64,000 nt of DNA from CBDDKZ01 sp965230415 (GTDB taxonomy: Bacteria > Bacteroidota > Bacteroidia > Cytophagales > JAAEPT01), in the NCBI GenBank assembly GCA_965230415.1, contig CBDDKZ010000005.1, positions 124,001 to 188,000 on the forward strand, written 5' to 3'. Positions 35,323-44,670 of the stretch are shown piece by piece. The translations under genes and the position numbers were made by a program. Each line of letters starts with the position of its first letter. Position 1 is the stretch's first letter. Below the pieces are notes generated by a model. It had not been told where the DNA came from. It saw only the letters and a program-made list of their open reading frames with translations, and made no database searches.

Positions 35323-36337
35323 TCCCTTTTCCCTCCATCAGTTTACGATTTTGTATGGCGATCATCTCTGCCATTTCTTCTTCGGTGGGCAGCACGGTTT
35401 TGTATCGGGAGGCAAAGAGTTGATTGCTCTCCTGCAATACGGAGTACTTGACCATGGTTTCATCTTTTTCGGCACAGAGTATGATGCCTATGGTGGGGTT
35501 GTCGTCCTCCCCGCGCTTGAGTTGATCGAACATACGCACATACATATCCATCTGGCCTATGTCGGCATGGCTTAGCTTGCGGGTTTTCAGGTCGATGACC
35601 ACAAAACATTTGAGCAGGTAGTTGTAAAACACCAGGTCGATGTAGAAATGGGTCGTTTCTGTACTGATGCGCATCTGGCGAGCCACAAAGGAGAATCCCT
35701 TGCCCAGCTCCAGCAACACCTGCTGCAGGTTGGCGATCAGTGCTTGTTCCAGTGTGGATTCCTTTCCTTCAAAACCTTCAGGCAATCCCAAAAACTCCAT
35801 CACGTAGGGGTCCCTGATAAAATCAGTCGGCTGGTTGGCTGCTAGTTCTTCGACAGGTTGGTTTTCCGATGAAGAAAGCAGGCGGTGGTAATAGCCGCTT
35901 TTGATGTTTCGCTCCAGCAGTCGGGAACTCCAGTTTTGTGAAGAGGCTTCTTTGAGGTAAAAATGCCTTTCTTCCGGTGTGTCCAACCGCATAATGCGTC
36001 GGGTGTTGGTCCAACTCAGATTCCCTACGCAGTGCGTAGAGAATTGCTCAAAGTCTGGAAATGTCTGATAAAACTGCTTCATGTTCCACAAATTGGCTTC
36101 CGAAAACCCTTTACCAAACGAATCAGACAAGTGCCGGGACAAGTTGGTAATGAGGTAGCCCCCATATTCAGCACGACTATTTCCCTCTTGCTCTTGCTCG
36201 ACAATACGTCGCCCTATCTGCCAGTAGGTCTGTACCATCACCGTGTTTACTACCTGATGAGACTTGTTTCTTGCTTCCTGAAGCAAGTCGTTTATTTCCT
36301 CGTAAAAGGCCTTCTCTATGTTGGTATCCTTACTCAT
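35315..36337 (-). CDS. DUF1016 / YhcG-type PD-(D/E)xK nuclease
   Basis: The protein has 340 residues. N-terminal helix region with WQIGRRIVEQEQEG, then LSRHLSDSFGKGFSEANLWN, typical of the YhcG (DUF1016) family. The C-terminal part has the PD-(D/E)xK core: FYIDLVFYN followed by CFVVIDLKTRKLS. This family is common next to type I R-M genes but its role is not established; it may be a nuclease or an accessory to DNA sensing. Overlaps hsdR by 8 bp, so it is cotranslated with the restriction subunits. Confidence 0.83.
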   Translation of the reverse strand: MSKDTNIEKAFYEEINDLLQEARNKSHQVVNTVMVQTYWQIGRRIVEQEQEGNSRAEYGGYLITNLSRHLSDSFGKGFSEANLWNMKQFYQTFPDFEQFSTHCVGNLSWTNTRRIMRLDTPEERHFYLKEASSQNWSSRLLERNIKSGYYHRLLSSSENQPVEELAANQPTDFIRDPYVMEFLGLPEGFEGKESTLEQALIANLQQVLLELGKGFSFVARQMRISTETTHFYIDLVFYNYLLKCFVVIDLKTRKLSHADIGQMDMYVRMFDQLKRGEDDNPTIGIILCAEKDETMVKYSVLQESNQLFASRYKTVLPTEEEMAEMIAIQNRKLMEGKGNE

Positions 36338-39323
36338 AAGCAGCTAATCCTGCGATTTCGCGTCCTTCGGCACGTTTTTTTAACAAAGGCACCAGATCTT
36401 CCATCAGTGCGAGTTCTTTTACTCTCCGATCTTTCCACCCCAACTCCAATGGCGCTAGCAGGTCGGTCAATTGCTCTCCGTCAAAGATCATACGGTTCAT
36501 GATGCCCTTCACGAAAGCATTGAGGCTGTCAGCTTCCAAGCCATGTTTCTCAGCGGTTGATTTCAGTTCACCAGCTGATTTTTCTGCTTTAAACTTCTGA
36601 TACCCTTCTTTGATTTCTTTTTCGGTTAAGCCATTGCCCACTTCCAGCGTGTTGATGAAGTCGATGATGTCTTCTCGTTCTTCCAGCATGTTCGCGCTGG
36701 AGCTGAGCAGATTGATGAGCTGAGCACGGGTCATCTTATGCCTGGATGGTTTGCCCTGTGTGTATTTCGCCAACAAGCCCATGATGTAGTCGTAATCAAT
36801 CACGGCAGAAGAAAAAAGGACAAATTCAAAATCCAGTTGTTGCAAGTCTTCAGGGGCTTTGTCTCCCTGTTTTTCTTGTTGGGACTTCAGGCGCTTGGCC
36901 GTATTCAGGTACACAGAACGGAATGAGCGCAAATCATCTTCAGGGATGAGTTGTTCAATGGCAGCCGTCTGTTCTTCCTTTAAATCTGTGTACTGATCGA
37001 GCTGTGTTTTAAGGCGTTGTATTTCCTTGAATTTGTTGATGAACTCACCTCTTGCCTCATCACCTTTCAGGTTGTCCACTTCGGCAGGTTTGGCCTCCAA
37101 TCCTTGTGCATCCATGAATTGAGTCAGGTGGGCTACGGCTTCCTTGTATTGTTCTATCACTTTCGGTGCCGCATCTACCAACCAGATTTCTTTTGGATTA
37201 TCGACCTTAGCTCCAGAGAATAACGCAATTGCCTGGTTTACCGACTCTTCCTGCTGTCGGAAATCCATGATGTTTCCATACGGCTTGGTATCGTTCAAAA
37301 TGCGGTTGGTACGGGAAAAGGCTTGTATCAGCCCGTGATACTTCAGGTTTTTATCTACGTACAGTGTGTTCAGGTATTTGGAATCGAACCCGGTCAGTAG
37401 CATGTCCACCACAATCACAATATCAATCTTGTTCTTGTGCGGATAATCGGTATTGGAATATTTCTGGTCTTTGATGCGCTGTTGAACATCCTGATAGTAA
37501 CCATCAAATTCATTTATGGTATGATTGGTACGGTATTGTTCATTGTAATCTGCAAGAATTTTGATCAGTGCTTCTTTCTTTATACTGGGCTCTACACTGT
37601 TGTCTTTCTTTTCGTTTTCGAGGTCTTCCTGCAATTGCTTGATGTCTGCCTTGTTCTTTTTGTCACGCTCGCTATTCTCTGGTAGTGCCGCTACCGGGGG
37701 AGAGAAAACACAGGCAACATTTAGTGGTTGGTAATTCTCATCTTGTTGCAGACGCTCTGCCTGAAGGTTTTTGAGCAATTCATAGTACTGAATGGCATCA
37801 TTGATGGAAGCGGTGGCCAGTATGGCATTGAATCGCCTACCATCGGTGGCCGCATCGTGTTTTTCCAAAACGGCATTGGCAACGGCCGATTTGTGTAAAT
37901 CACTGCCTATATTGACCGCTCCATCCGGCTTGAAATAGTCAATGTGAAAACGAAGCACGTTTCTGTCTTCTATGGCGTTGGTAATGGTATAAGGGTGCAA
38001 TTCCTGTTGGAAAACATCTTCTGTGGTCTTGTAAGAAGCCTCTTGTCCGTCAATGGTTTTGTAGATGGCGTTTTCTTCAAAAATGGGTGTCCCCGTAAAG
38101 CCAAACAATTGTGCTTTTGGAAAGAACTCCTTGATGGCTTTGTGGTTGTCTCCGAATTGCGAACGGTGACATTCATCAAAAATGAACACGACACGTTTGT
38201 CACTTAGTGGCTCTAATTGTGCTTTGTAGTTCTTTTTATTGTTTGGATCGAGTGCCAAACCCAGCTTCTGAATTGTGGTAACGATCACCTTGTCCGCATA
38301 ATCAGTAGAAAGCATCCGTTCAACCAAAGCACCCGTATTGGTGTTTTCTTCTACGCTTCCTTCCTGAAATTTATTGAACTCTTCACGCGTTTGACGATCA
38401 AGGTCTTTTCGGTCAACGACGAACAAACATTTCTCGATGTTCGGGTTGTCTTTTAAAAGCGTGGAAGTTTTAAAGGAAGTCAGGGTCTTGCCACTGCCTG
38501 TGGTATGCCAGATGTACCCGTTGCCTCTGTTTTGTTCTATGCAATCTACAATCGCTTTTACAGCATAGATTTGATAAGGACGCATCACCAAAATCTTCTG
38601 CTCACTGGCCACCAGCACCATGTAGCGACTGATCATCTGACCAAGTTTGCATTTGGATAGAAACTGCGGCGCGAAATCGTCAAGGTGATTGATTTTTTTG
38701 TTGTCCTCACCCGCTAGTTGATAGACGGGCAAAAACTGTTCGTCTGCATTGAAGCTGAAATGCTGGTTGTTGTTGTTTGAGAAGTAGTAGGTACTTGTCT
38801 TATTGCTGACTATGAACAACTGCATAAAGCAGAGCAAAGAGTTGGTATAGCCATTACCCGGATCCGTTTTGTAGTCAACAATCTGTTGCATGGCCTTTCG
38901 GGGATTGACTTCTAATGTCTTCAACTCAATTTGAACAACGGGGAGCCCGTTAATAAGCAGTATTACATCGTAGCGGTGGTGACTGTTGTCCGTATTGACA
39001 CGCAGTTGATTGATGACTTCAAAATCGTTCTTACACCAATCTTTGATATTCACCAGGGTGTAATGCAGTGGTGTCCCGTCTTCACGTATTAATGTATTTC
39101 TTGCTCTTAGCTTCTTTGACGTTTCAAAAACGTCAGCGTCTACAATTTCTTCCCTAAGGCGGTTAAATTCACCATCACTTAATGTGACCCTGTTGAGTGA
39201 TTGAAACTTTTCTCTGAAGTTGTCTTCCAGCGCCTTTTTATCTCGAATATTATCCCGATAGGTGTACTTCAAGTCAGCCAGTTGATTGATTAGCTGTAAT
39301 TCAATTTCTGCCTCTGTGGTCAT
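36330..39323 (-). CDS. hsdR: Type I restriction enzyme, motor and endonuclease subunit
   Basis: The protein has 997 residues. N-terminal PD-(D/E)xK nuclease: YDVILLINGLPVVQIELKTL near residue 135-155. SF2 motor motifs: WHTTGSGKTLTSFK (Walker A), IFDECHRSQFG (DECH-type box), GFTGTPIF (motif III), and DMLLTGFDSKYLN with QAFSRTNRI (motifs V and VI). The C-terminal helical domain binds HsdM/HsdS. The frame is intact. Start ATG overlaps the stop of a 63-residue HTH gene by 4 bp. Confidence 0.94.
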   Translation of the reverse strand: MTTEAEIELQLINQLADLKYTYRDNIRDKKALEDNFREKFQSLNRVTLSDGEFNRLREEIVDADVFETSKKLRARNTLIREDGTPLHYTLVNIKDWCKNDFEVINQLRVNTDNSHHRYDVILLINGLPVVQIELKTLEVNPRKAMQQIVDYKTDPGNGYTNSLLCFMQLFIVSNKTSTYYFSNNNNQHFSFNADEQFLPVYQLAGEDNKKINHLDDFAPQFLSKCKLGQMISRYMVLVASEQKILVMRPYQIYAVKAIVDCIEQNRGNGYIWHTTGSGKTLTSFKTSTLLKDNPNIEKCLFVVDRKDLDRQTREEFNKFQEGSVEENTNTGALVERMLSTDYADKVIVTTIQKLGLALDPNNKKNYKAQLEPLSDKRVVFIFDECHRSQFGDNHKAIKEFFPKAQLFGFTGTPIFEENAIYKTIDGQEASYKTTEDVFQQELHPYTITNAIEDRNVLRFHIDYFKPDGAVNIGSDLHKSAVANAVLEKHDAATDGRRFNAILATASINDAIQYYELLKNLQAERLQQDENYQPLNVACVFSPPVAALPENSERDKKNKADIKQLQEDLENEKKDNSVEPSIKKEALIKILADYNEQYRTNHTINEFDGYYQDVQQRIKDQKYSNTDYPHKNKIDIVIVVDMLLTGFDSKYLNTLYVDKNLKYHGLIQAFSRTNRILNDTKPYGNIMDFRQQEESVNQAIALFSGAKVDNPKEIWLVDAAPKVIEQYKEAVAHLTQFMDAQGLEAKPAEVDNLKGDEARGEFINKFKEIQRLKTQLDQYTDLKEEQTAAIEQLIPEDDLRSFRSVYLNTAKRLKSQQEKQGDKAPEDLQQLDFEFVLFSSAVIDYDYIMGLLAKYTQGKPSRHKMTRAQLINLLSSSANMLEEREDIIDFINTLEVGNGLTEKEIKEGYQKFKAEKSAGELKSTAEKHGLEADSLNAFVKGIMNRMIFDGEQLTDLLAPLELGWKDRRVKELALMEDLVPLLKKRAEGREIAGLAAYE

Positions 39324-39511
39324 GCATCTTCTTTTATCAATGATCTAACATCTACCCCCAAAGTTCTGGCGATTTCAAAAAGTATCTCCAGTCTGGGCTG
39401 TTGTCTGTTCTGGACGTAGGCATTTACTATATTGTAGCTTTTCCCGATCTGGGCAGCGAGCCATTTCTGGCTTCTGCCCTGTTCTTCCAAAACCTGTTTG
39501 ATGCGATTCAT
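39320..39511 (-). CDS. Small HTH regulator of the restriction operon
   Basis: The protein has 63 residues that form one XRE-type helix-turn-helix: RSQKWLAAQIGKSYNIVNAY, then QPRLEILFEIARTLGVDVRSL. It is translationally coupled to hsdR by an ATGA overlap. Small controller proteins of this kind delay restriction until methylation is complete; this role is inferred here from the coupling. It resembles the 40525-40731 product. Confidence 0.85.
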   Translation of the reverse strand: MNRIKQVLEEQGRSQKWLAAQIGKSYNIVNAYVQNRQQPRLEILFEIARTLGVDVRSLIKEDA

Positions 39512-39688
39512 TCTGTTCTCGTTTCAAAAATCATAAAGATAGAATTTACGCGTGAACAATCACTAAAAAACAGTATATAAATACACAATTTTCACAACAT
39601 GATGCAGTATTGTCTTAATAAGTAAACCGTAGAAAAGAATTATGAAGGTAAATCAGGTGACAGGATAAATGCAGGTCATTGATACTTC

Positions 39689-39731
39689 AAAAAAAATGCC
39701 CCTCCGGGTATGACAACTGAACCCGAAGAGG
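39689..39731 (-). terminator. Rho-independent terminator of the 45.6-39.8 kb block
   Basis: On the minus strand a stem of CCTC/GAGG plus CGGGT/ACCCG arms around a 10-nt loop is followed by a run of eight T (plus-strand A-run at 39689-39696). It ends leftward transcription about 80 bp after the stop of the 39811-40266 gene. The restriction operon begins only at 39511, so the two blocks are separated by it. Confidence 0.8.
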
Positions 39732-39810
39732 ACGTGCTGGTCTGCAACATTCATCTCACCTGAATGTTTTACTCGCAGTGGCGGGCATTACCACATGCAA
39801 TGTTAATGAA

Positions 39811-40266
39811 TCATGGAGTAGCCGCCAGCCACGCCTGAAGTTGGAGCCGCAACTCCTGTTTTTCATCTTCTGTCAGTACTTCGGTGTTCAATTCCAGCTG
39901 ACGAACAAGATTGGGCACTGGTTCCCATTCATTCAACCACGAATCCAGAAGCAGTAATTCGGGTAGCCCGGCACTCAGCTGGTGTATCAACAATTCGTAT
40001 CGCGACATGTGCAAGATTCCCTGCGGACTTGTTCGGGTCTCCAGAAAGTCGATGTAACAAGTCAGCAAACGAATGGTTCTGATGACGTTTTGATAAAACA
40101 CGGGGGCAGCGCTGCTTATCAGCAAATTGCCCTCGCGTTCACGCTCGGGAATGTTGCCATTGTCGAAGTTGGCAATGATCAGATTTGTACCTTCCTGTGT
40201 CAGCTTGAAGGTCTCAACGGCGGGTATCCATGTACCGGTGCTGTATTCGAACTTTGGTTGTTCCAT
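39811..40266 (-). CDS. Hypothetical protein, 151 residues
   Basis: ATG at 40266 is chosen over a GTG eight codons upstream. A mainly helical, soluble protein with a leucine-rich C-terminal half (LPELLLLDSWLNEWEPV). No motif recognised. It lies at the end of the leftward small-gene block and is followed by the terminator at 39689. Confidence 0.55.
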   Translation of the reverse strand: MEQPKFEYSTGTWIPAVETFKLTQEGTNLIIANFDNGNIPEREREGNLLISSAAPVFYQNVIRTIRLLTCYIDFLETRTSPQGILHMSRYELLIHQLSAGLPELLLLDSWLNEWEPVPNLVRQLELNTEVLTEDEKQELRLQLQAWLAATP

Positions 40267-40410
40267 TTCTCTTGTTTTTAGGTGTATCACACTGTCCGAA
40301 AATCATGTGCCTCTCTTCTCTGAATCGCAAGATTTCCATGCAGAATGGAATGATCTGGTGAAGTGCGCACATTTTTTCGTCAATTTATTTTTCCACATAA
40401 TAACACTTTG

Positions 40411-40440
40411 AATCAAATTAACAATCATCAAAGTTTGATT
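40411..40440. promoter_or_regulatory. Inverted repeat, candidate operator
   Basis: AATCAAA (40411-40417) and TTTGATT (40434-40440) form 7-bp arms around a 16-bp spacer in the 258-bp gap between the leftward 40266 and the rightward 40525 starts. The spacing suits binding by a dimeric HTH protein such as the one at 40525. Confidence 0.4.
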
Positions 40441-40524
40441 ATTCGATGAGTTATGTATGAAATTTATTTTGTGGCTCAATTTCGCCTTTACCCAACGTGC
40501 TTTTATCCGTATCTTAATCATGAT

Positions 40525-40731
40525 ATGCCGGAACGATTGAACAGAATTAAGGAGGTACTGGTCATTGTCGGAATGACCCAGAAAGAATTGGCCAAAAAGT
40601 GGGGAAAGACGGAAAATCATGTTTCCAAGGTTTGCAGCAACGTCAGTCAACCTCCACTTTCTGAACTGAAAATCATTGCGGAGATTCTGGATGTTGACAT
40701 CAAGGACCTGATCGTATCAACCAAAGAATAA
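40525..40731 (+). CDS. XRE-type HTH protein, 68 residues
   Basis: One helix-turn-helix: TQKELAKKWGKTENHVSKV then PPLSELKIIAEILDVDIKDL. ATG at 40525 matches the start of the fold; upstream extension is hydrophobic and has no domain. It is read against the flanking leftward genes, with only 8 bp to the convergent stop at 40740. Upstream (40411-40440) lies an inverted repeat AATCAAA-16 bp-TTTGATT that could be its operator. Likely a regulator of the element. Confidence 0.8.
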   Translation: MPERLNRIKEVLVIVGMTQKELAKKWGKTENHVSKVCSNVSQPPLSELKIIAEILDVDIKDLIVSTKE

Positions 40732-40739
40732 GCTCCGCC

Positions 40740-41060
40740 CTAATTGTCGTTGAAAGGGGCGAATATCAGAAGTTCCGGTGTCTGCACTGTGATTTCGTCC
40801 AGACCTATGGTATCCATGTAATACTGGCACAATTCACTCATGATTGCTTCCCGTTTGCACTCAGGCACTTGCCCTTTCAGTTTGCTCTTCAGTGATTCAA
40901 TGGACCGTTCGTGATTCACGACTTGCTGGCAGTATTCAATGCGACCGCCGGATTCTCTCATCGTCCAGATTGCTTTGGACATCAGTGTACTGGATTTGAG
41001 GTACCAGAGAATGTAGGGACGCAAGTACTTGTCTTCTTTCAAATCTTCAATTGTTTTCAT
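40740..41060 (-). CDS. Hypothetical helical protein, 106 residues
   Basis: Soluble, helical; start ATG at 41060 overlaps the stop of the glycosyltransferase gene by 4 bp, so the two are cotranslated. No motif recognised. It may be an accessory of the glycosyltransferase. Confidence 0.58.
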   Translation of the reverse strand: MKTIEDLKEDKYLRPYILWYLKSSTLMSKAIWTMRESGGRIEYCQQVVNHERSIESLKSKLKGQVPECKREAIMSELCQYYMDTIGLDEITVQTPELLIFAPFNDN

Positions 41061-42316
41061 CGGTGCTTTTTGTTGTTACAGAAAATGTCTTGCAGGACTT
41101 CCAGATTGTTCGTGTTGTAGCTGTAGTGTTTCCATGCATGGCGGAAAGCTCGCTGGCCGATCTCCTGCCGGTGTCGCGTATCCTTAATGAGTCTGGCCGT
41201 TTTCTCCACCCATTCTTCCGGACCGGAGGCCAGATAGCCAGTGACTCCATCAACAATGGTTTCCCTGTACGGTGGCAAATCTGAAGCCACCACAGGTACC
41301 TGCATGGCCGACAACTCCAGATACTTGACCGGTGACTTGCCTACGGTGTTGTAAGGCAGGTCGGCCATCGGAAGCATGGCAATGTCCAGTTGCAGGTCGT
41401 AAAGGGTAGAAAAATAGCCTTTCTTCAGTCGCCCTTTGGCAGTATCGTCAACGAAATTGACCGACCTGAACGAATGAAAACGCAAGTCTCCAAATGCGTT
41501 CTCTCCGTTCTTTTGCTTGCCATTCCATCCGAAAACAAAAAGCTCGATTTTGTCATCAAAGCGTTGTTGCAGTTCATGCAATACCTCCTTGATGGTGAGC
41601 AAGTCGTAGCTGGTGCTGTAATTGCCAACGAGTCCAATGTGAACAAGCGGGCTTTTGTTCTTTTTGAGTTCACCCAGATGTTCGTAACTGTACGGTGACA
41701 GCAGATTGGGCCAGTATTCGAGGCGCGGATCTGCATTGGGATGACTGGCTTCAAGGCGTTCATCGAGGTCGTCAAGCAAGGCATCGGTCACACCTGTCAC
41801 CACATCCATACCAGAGATGTTTTGCAACAATGCTTGTTGACGCTGTTCAATGTTCCCCTGGGCATGCTTTGCATCATTGAGCTTCTCGTATCCCGGATGC
41901 TGCTCCGGAAAGTGGTGAAAGCTCGTGTCCAGATCAATGACAAGCTGGACATCAGGGTTCAGGGTTTTTATGCTTTCGGGAAAAGAAGGCTGGACAGAAT
42001 CATCCTGCAAATTGGAGTACATGGCAGGAAAAACGATGTAGTCAGCCCATCGGATCAGATCGGGTTCAATCCGGTGTTCAAGGTCGTCAAAACTCTTCGA
42101 AAAATCCCACTTGCGCATGCTGGTGACCAATGCTGTGTGCGTATCGGTCCGGTTCAACTCCAGTGCAGGCAAAATCATGCGGTAGTAACCGCTGCCATTC
42201 AGAAAAGGAGCCACGTAGAGCACACGGGTTTTGGAGTCGTCCGGGTCATACAATGGGTAGGCGGTCGCAAAATCAGACTGTTGCAACTGATGGTAGAGCT
42301 TTTGAACGCTTTTCAT
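41057..42316 (-). CDS. GT-B fold glycosyltransferase, family 4-like
   Basis: The protein has 419 residues. The C-terminal half has the GT4 donor-sugar signature SPVKYLELSAMQVPVVASDL followed by VDGVTGYLASGPEEWVEKT, and the N-terminal half begins with VLYVAPFLNGSGYYRMILP, the typical GT-B opening. No signal or membrane span. Phages and prophages often carry such enzymes to glycosylate capsid proteins, host surface polymers or DNA. It sits in a block of small element genes, so it is unlikely to be a stray host gene. Confidence 0.8.
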   Translation of the reverse strand: MKSVQKLYHQLQQSDFATAYPLYDPDDSKTRVLYVAPFLNGSGYYRMILPALELNRTDTHTALVTSMRKWDFSKSFDDLEHRIEPDLIRWADYIVFPAMYSNLQDDSVQPSFPESIKTLNPDVQLVIDLDTSFHHFPEQHPGYEKLNDAKHAQGNIEQRQQALLQNISGMDVVTGVTDALLDDLDERLEASHPNADPRLEYWPNLLSPYSYEHLGELKKNKSPLVHIGLVGNYSTSYDLLTIKEVLHELQQRFDDKIELFVFGWNGKQKNGENAFGDLRFHSFRSVNFVDDTAKGRLKKGYFSTLYDLQLDIAMLPMADLPYNTVGKSPVKYLELSAMQVPVVASDLPPYRETIVDGVTGYLASGPEEWVEKTARLIKDTRHRQEIGQRAFRHAWKHYSYNTNNLEVLQDIFCNNKKHR

Positions 42317-42319
42317 GGT

Positions 42320-42646
42320 TTATTCGGTTGTTTTGAATTGAGCATCGGATACGCGGTCTCCCGTGTCGTCCGGATCTGTCGGGACACGTTTGCCGTATCG
42401 GTATTTTTCAATCAGCCTTTCGCTGGCCATGTCGTAGATGAGGGCAGTACGGCAGTTCTGGCCAAACTTTGCAATGCGAGCCCGGTGTCGTTGCAGGCCC
42501 AGCTGGCGATCTCTCTTGCGGGATCGCCTGTTTTTCCAGTCCCACGAATACCACAAGGCCTTGTTGCCGTCAGTGAAGTAGGTTTTCATCTTGGTGAACG
42601 AATCACGTTTGGGCTTCCAGCCGTCTTCCGGTACGGTCTCATTCAT
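42320..42646 (-). CDS. Basic hypothetical protein, 108 residues
   Basis: The start ATG at 42646 overlaps the stop of the next gene upstream by 3 bp (ATGA). The sequence is strongly basic in the middle (WKNRRSRKRDRQLGLQRHR). No membrane span. It could bind nucleic acid. Cotranscribed with the glycosyltransferase. Confidence 0.6.
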   Translation of the reverse strand: MNETVPEDGWKPKRDSFTKMKTYFTDGNKALWYSWDWKNRRSRKRDRQLGLQRHRARIAKFGQNCRTALIYDMASERLIEKYRYGKRVPTDPDDTGDRVSDAQFKTTE

Positions 42647-43113
42647 GACATGAAATGCTTGATGAGGGTTTTCAAAAGAAGGTCTTCGCGGTATTGATCT
42701 TCCACATACAGGGAGACGTGAACCTTGTTCAGTGGCTGCCAGACGCGAATGGTCAATGCATCTGGTGAAACTTTTCGCTGTTCTGCTTTGCTGCGCAAGT
42801 ATTGCCTGATGCTGTTGATGACGGAAACAGAGGTGCGTTGTGCCTGTTCTCCGGACTGTCCCGTAAAGAAGGTGACCAGTTCTGCGGTGGAGACAGTGCG
42901 CAGGCATTCGTCCCTGTAGAACAAGCGGGCCTCCGGTCGTCCTTCCCGGCAACCAATGCGAACGTTGATGCGGTTGACAGGTTCCAGATCGAGCGACTCC
43001 AGATAACGAACGATGTGTTGGCTCACCAGCTGCTCGTAGCCGAACACGTCGATGCTGATGCTTTCGATGTAATTCCTGAGTTGGGCCTTTAGCCCTTTTC
43101 TCTTCTTTAGCAT
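42643..43113 (-). CDS. Hypothetical protein, 156 residues
   Basis: A soluble alpha/beta protein with a basic N-terminus (MLKKRKGLKAQLRNYIES) and no known motif. It overlaps the winged-helix gene upstream by 7 bp and the 42320-42646 gene downstream by 4 bp, so it belongs to the same translational unit. Confidence 0.6.
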   Translation of the reverse strand: MLKKRKGLKAQLRNYIESISIDVFGYEQLVSQHIVRYLESLDLEPVNRINVRIGCREGRPEARLFYRDECLRTVSTAELVTFFTGQSGEQAQRTSVSVINSIRQYLRSKAEQRKVSPDALTIRVWQPLNKVHVSLYVEDQYREDLLLKTLIKHFMS

Positions 43114-44408
43114 GATTTCGGTGTTTTGGTGTTTGAATGAAGGTTGCGGTGGGCTTCAGGACTGAGTACCGCAGCATGAAACTGTTCCAGCAACAGTGGA
43201 TTGTCCAGTTGCCTCAACCGTCGTTCGCAGGATCGAAAAAGTTCGTAAACAGGTTGTTGCTTGTGCTGCGGTTTCTTGCGATTGTTGAGGTAGCGCCGGA
43301 TTTGCGCTGACAGCACAAGCTTGTGCCGCACTTCCTCCTGATGTCTGCGATGATCTTCCAGCCATTTCCTTGTGGCTGTAAAGCCGCTTTTGTTCGCTGG
43401 ATCGAAATAGCGATAGGGAAGTTGTACGTAGCGTCGCTGGGGGTCGCGGGCAATGTACTTCCGCACCAGGCTCATTCGTTCCACATACACCTGATGCACA
43501 TGCGAAAGCTTCTGTGTACTGACGGGTGCGTACCACTGGTACAACAATGCTTCGCCAATCTGCTCCTGACGATTCGTAAGGTCAGTGTTGCGGTACAGGG
43601 TATTTCTGGCCAGACTCCAGAGCATGCTGGCATAAAAACGAAGGGTAGTGTCGCGCGCCCCGCCAGCCGCCTCTTCTCCTCTTTCCGACAACCCGGCCGT
43701 TGAGGGCGCGGACGACACTTTTCCCCCTGCGTCTTCTGATTTTTTCTGAACTTTTCCCCCTGTGTTACTCGCGCAATCGTTTCCAGCAACATTTTCGGAC
43801 TTGTCCCGATGAAAATCGGGACGCCTTGTTTCGTTCCCGGCACTTTCCGGAGGTGCAGCTGTTTTTCTTGTGGTATTTTCCGTGTTATGCACCCCTATTA
43901 TTCTATTATTGATTCGTTTTAAAGCATCTGTGTGTGGCCGATTTGTCCGTTTGTCTTTTTCATCATGGCCCTGTGCATCATCAGCAGCATGTTCGCCAAA
44001 GAGTGTTTCCAGTTGTTTTCGGATGGCATGGCCATCAATCGACTCGTTTGTACACAGCAGTTCGGGGTTTATCCACAGGCGGTAGTCGGCCTTGCTTCCC
44101 CTGAACAACTTCTCCACCAGCACGCCTGCTTCCAGTAACCGGACAATGTGCCGCCTGACAGTTCTTGCGCAACTGTGGGCAAGGGTGGCCAGCTGGGGGC
44201 TGTTTGTCCTGAAAGCTCCGAAGGGCTCTTCTTCAATCGCTCCGACTCCCTGTTTTTTGATGAGCAAATGACTGTACAGCTTGATGATTTCCTGTGCGGT
44301 ATGCACCATTCCTGCCTTGAGTCTTTTGCTGTACAAGGCTCCGGCGTTGTACCGGGCCACATGCAGGTCGAGTGCCTGAAAGGTGCGGGTGTAGTCAATC
44401 TGGATCAT
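43107..44408 (-). CDS. Winged-helix DNA-binding protein, possible replication initiator
   Basis: The protein has 433 residues. Residues about 65-115 form a winged helix-turn-helix: TNSPQLATLAHSCARTVRRH, then LLEAGVLVEKLFRGSKADYRL with a wing. A low-complexity linker (about 150-235) follows, then a helical basic domain with tyrosines (VYVERMSLVRKYIARD). Similar layouts occur in phage and plasmid replication-initiation proteins and in transcription regulators; neither can be excluded. It is the largest gene of the small-gene block and a good candidate for initiating replication. Confidence 0.55.
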   Translation of the reverse strand: MIQIDYTRTFQALDLHVARYNAGALYSKRLKAGMVHTAQEIIKLYSHLLIKKQGVGAIEEEPFGAFRTNSPQLATLAHSCARTVRRHIVRLLEAGVLVEKLFRGSKADYRLWINPELLCTNESIDGHAIRKQLETLFGEHAADDAQGHDEKDKRTNRPHTDALKRINNRIIGVHNTENTTRKTAAPPESAGNETRRPDFHRDKSENVAGNDCASNTGGKVQKKSEDAGGKVSSAPSTAGLSERGEEAAGGARDTTLRFYASMLWSLARNTLYRNTDLTNRQEQIGEALLYQWYAPVSTQKLSHVHQVYVERMSLVRKYIARDPQRRYVQLPYRYFDPANKSGFTATRKWLEDHRRHQEEVRHKLVLSAQIRRYLNNRKKPQHKQQPVYELFRSCERRLRQLDNPLLLEQFHAAVLSPEAHRNLHSNTKTPKSC

Positions 44409-44670
44409 TGTCTTGATGATTTGTTACCATTGAAAAAACAAAGAGACTTCGGACGTAGGTCTCAAACTGCTCTTGTGCCATGTTTTTGGCTTGTTCCAGT
44501 TCTCTAAGAACAAGCTTTCGGATGCCCTCGATGTTGGAACTGAGCCGGTACTTGTCTTCGCCTGTCGGTTCGATGCAAAAACAGACGGAGGTGCCGGAAA
44601 TTTCACCGGTCCACTTGTCAATGTCTGTGGTCCAGTTCAACTGTCTTGGCTTGAATGTTACTGGCTTCAT
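44395..44670 (-). CDS. Small soluble protein, 91 residues
   Basis: Start ATG at 44670 (overlapping the preceding stop by 4 bp); the stop overlaps the winged-helix gene by 14 bp. Beta-rich N-terminal half (TSVCFCIEPTGEDKYRLSS), helical C-terminal half. No motif recognised. Confidence 0.55.
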   Translation of the reverse strand: MKPVTFKPRQLNWTTDIDKWTGEISGTSVCFCIEPTGEDKYRLSSNIEGIRKLVLRELEQAKNMAQEQFETYVRSLFVFSMVTNHQDNDPD

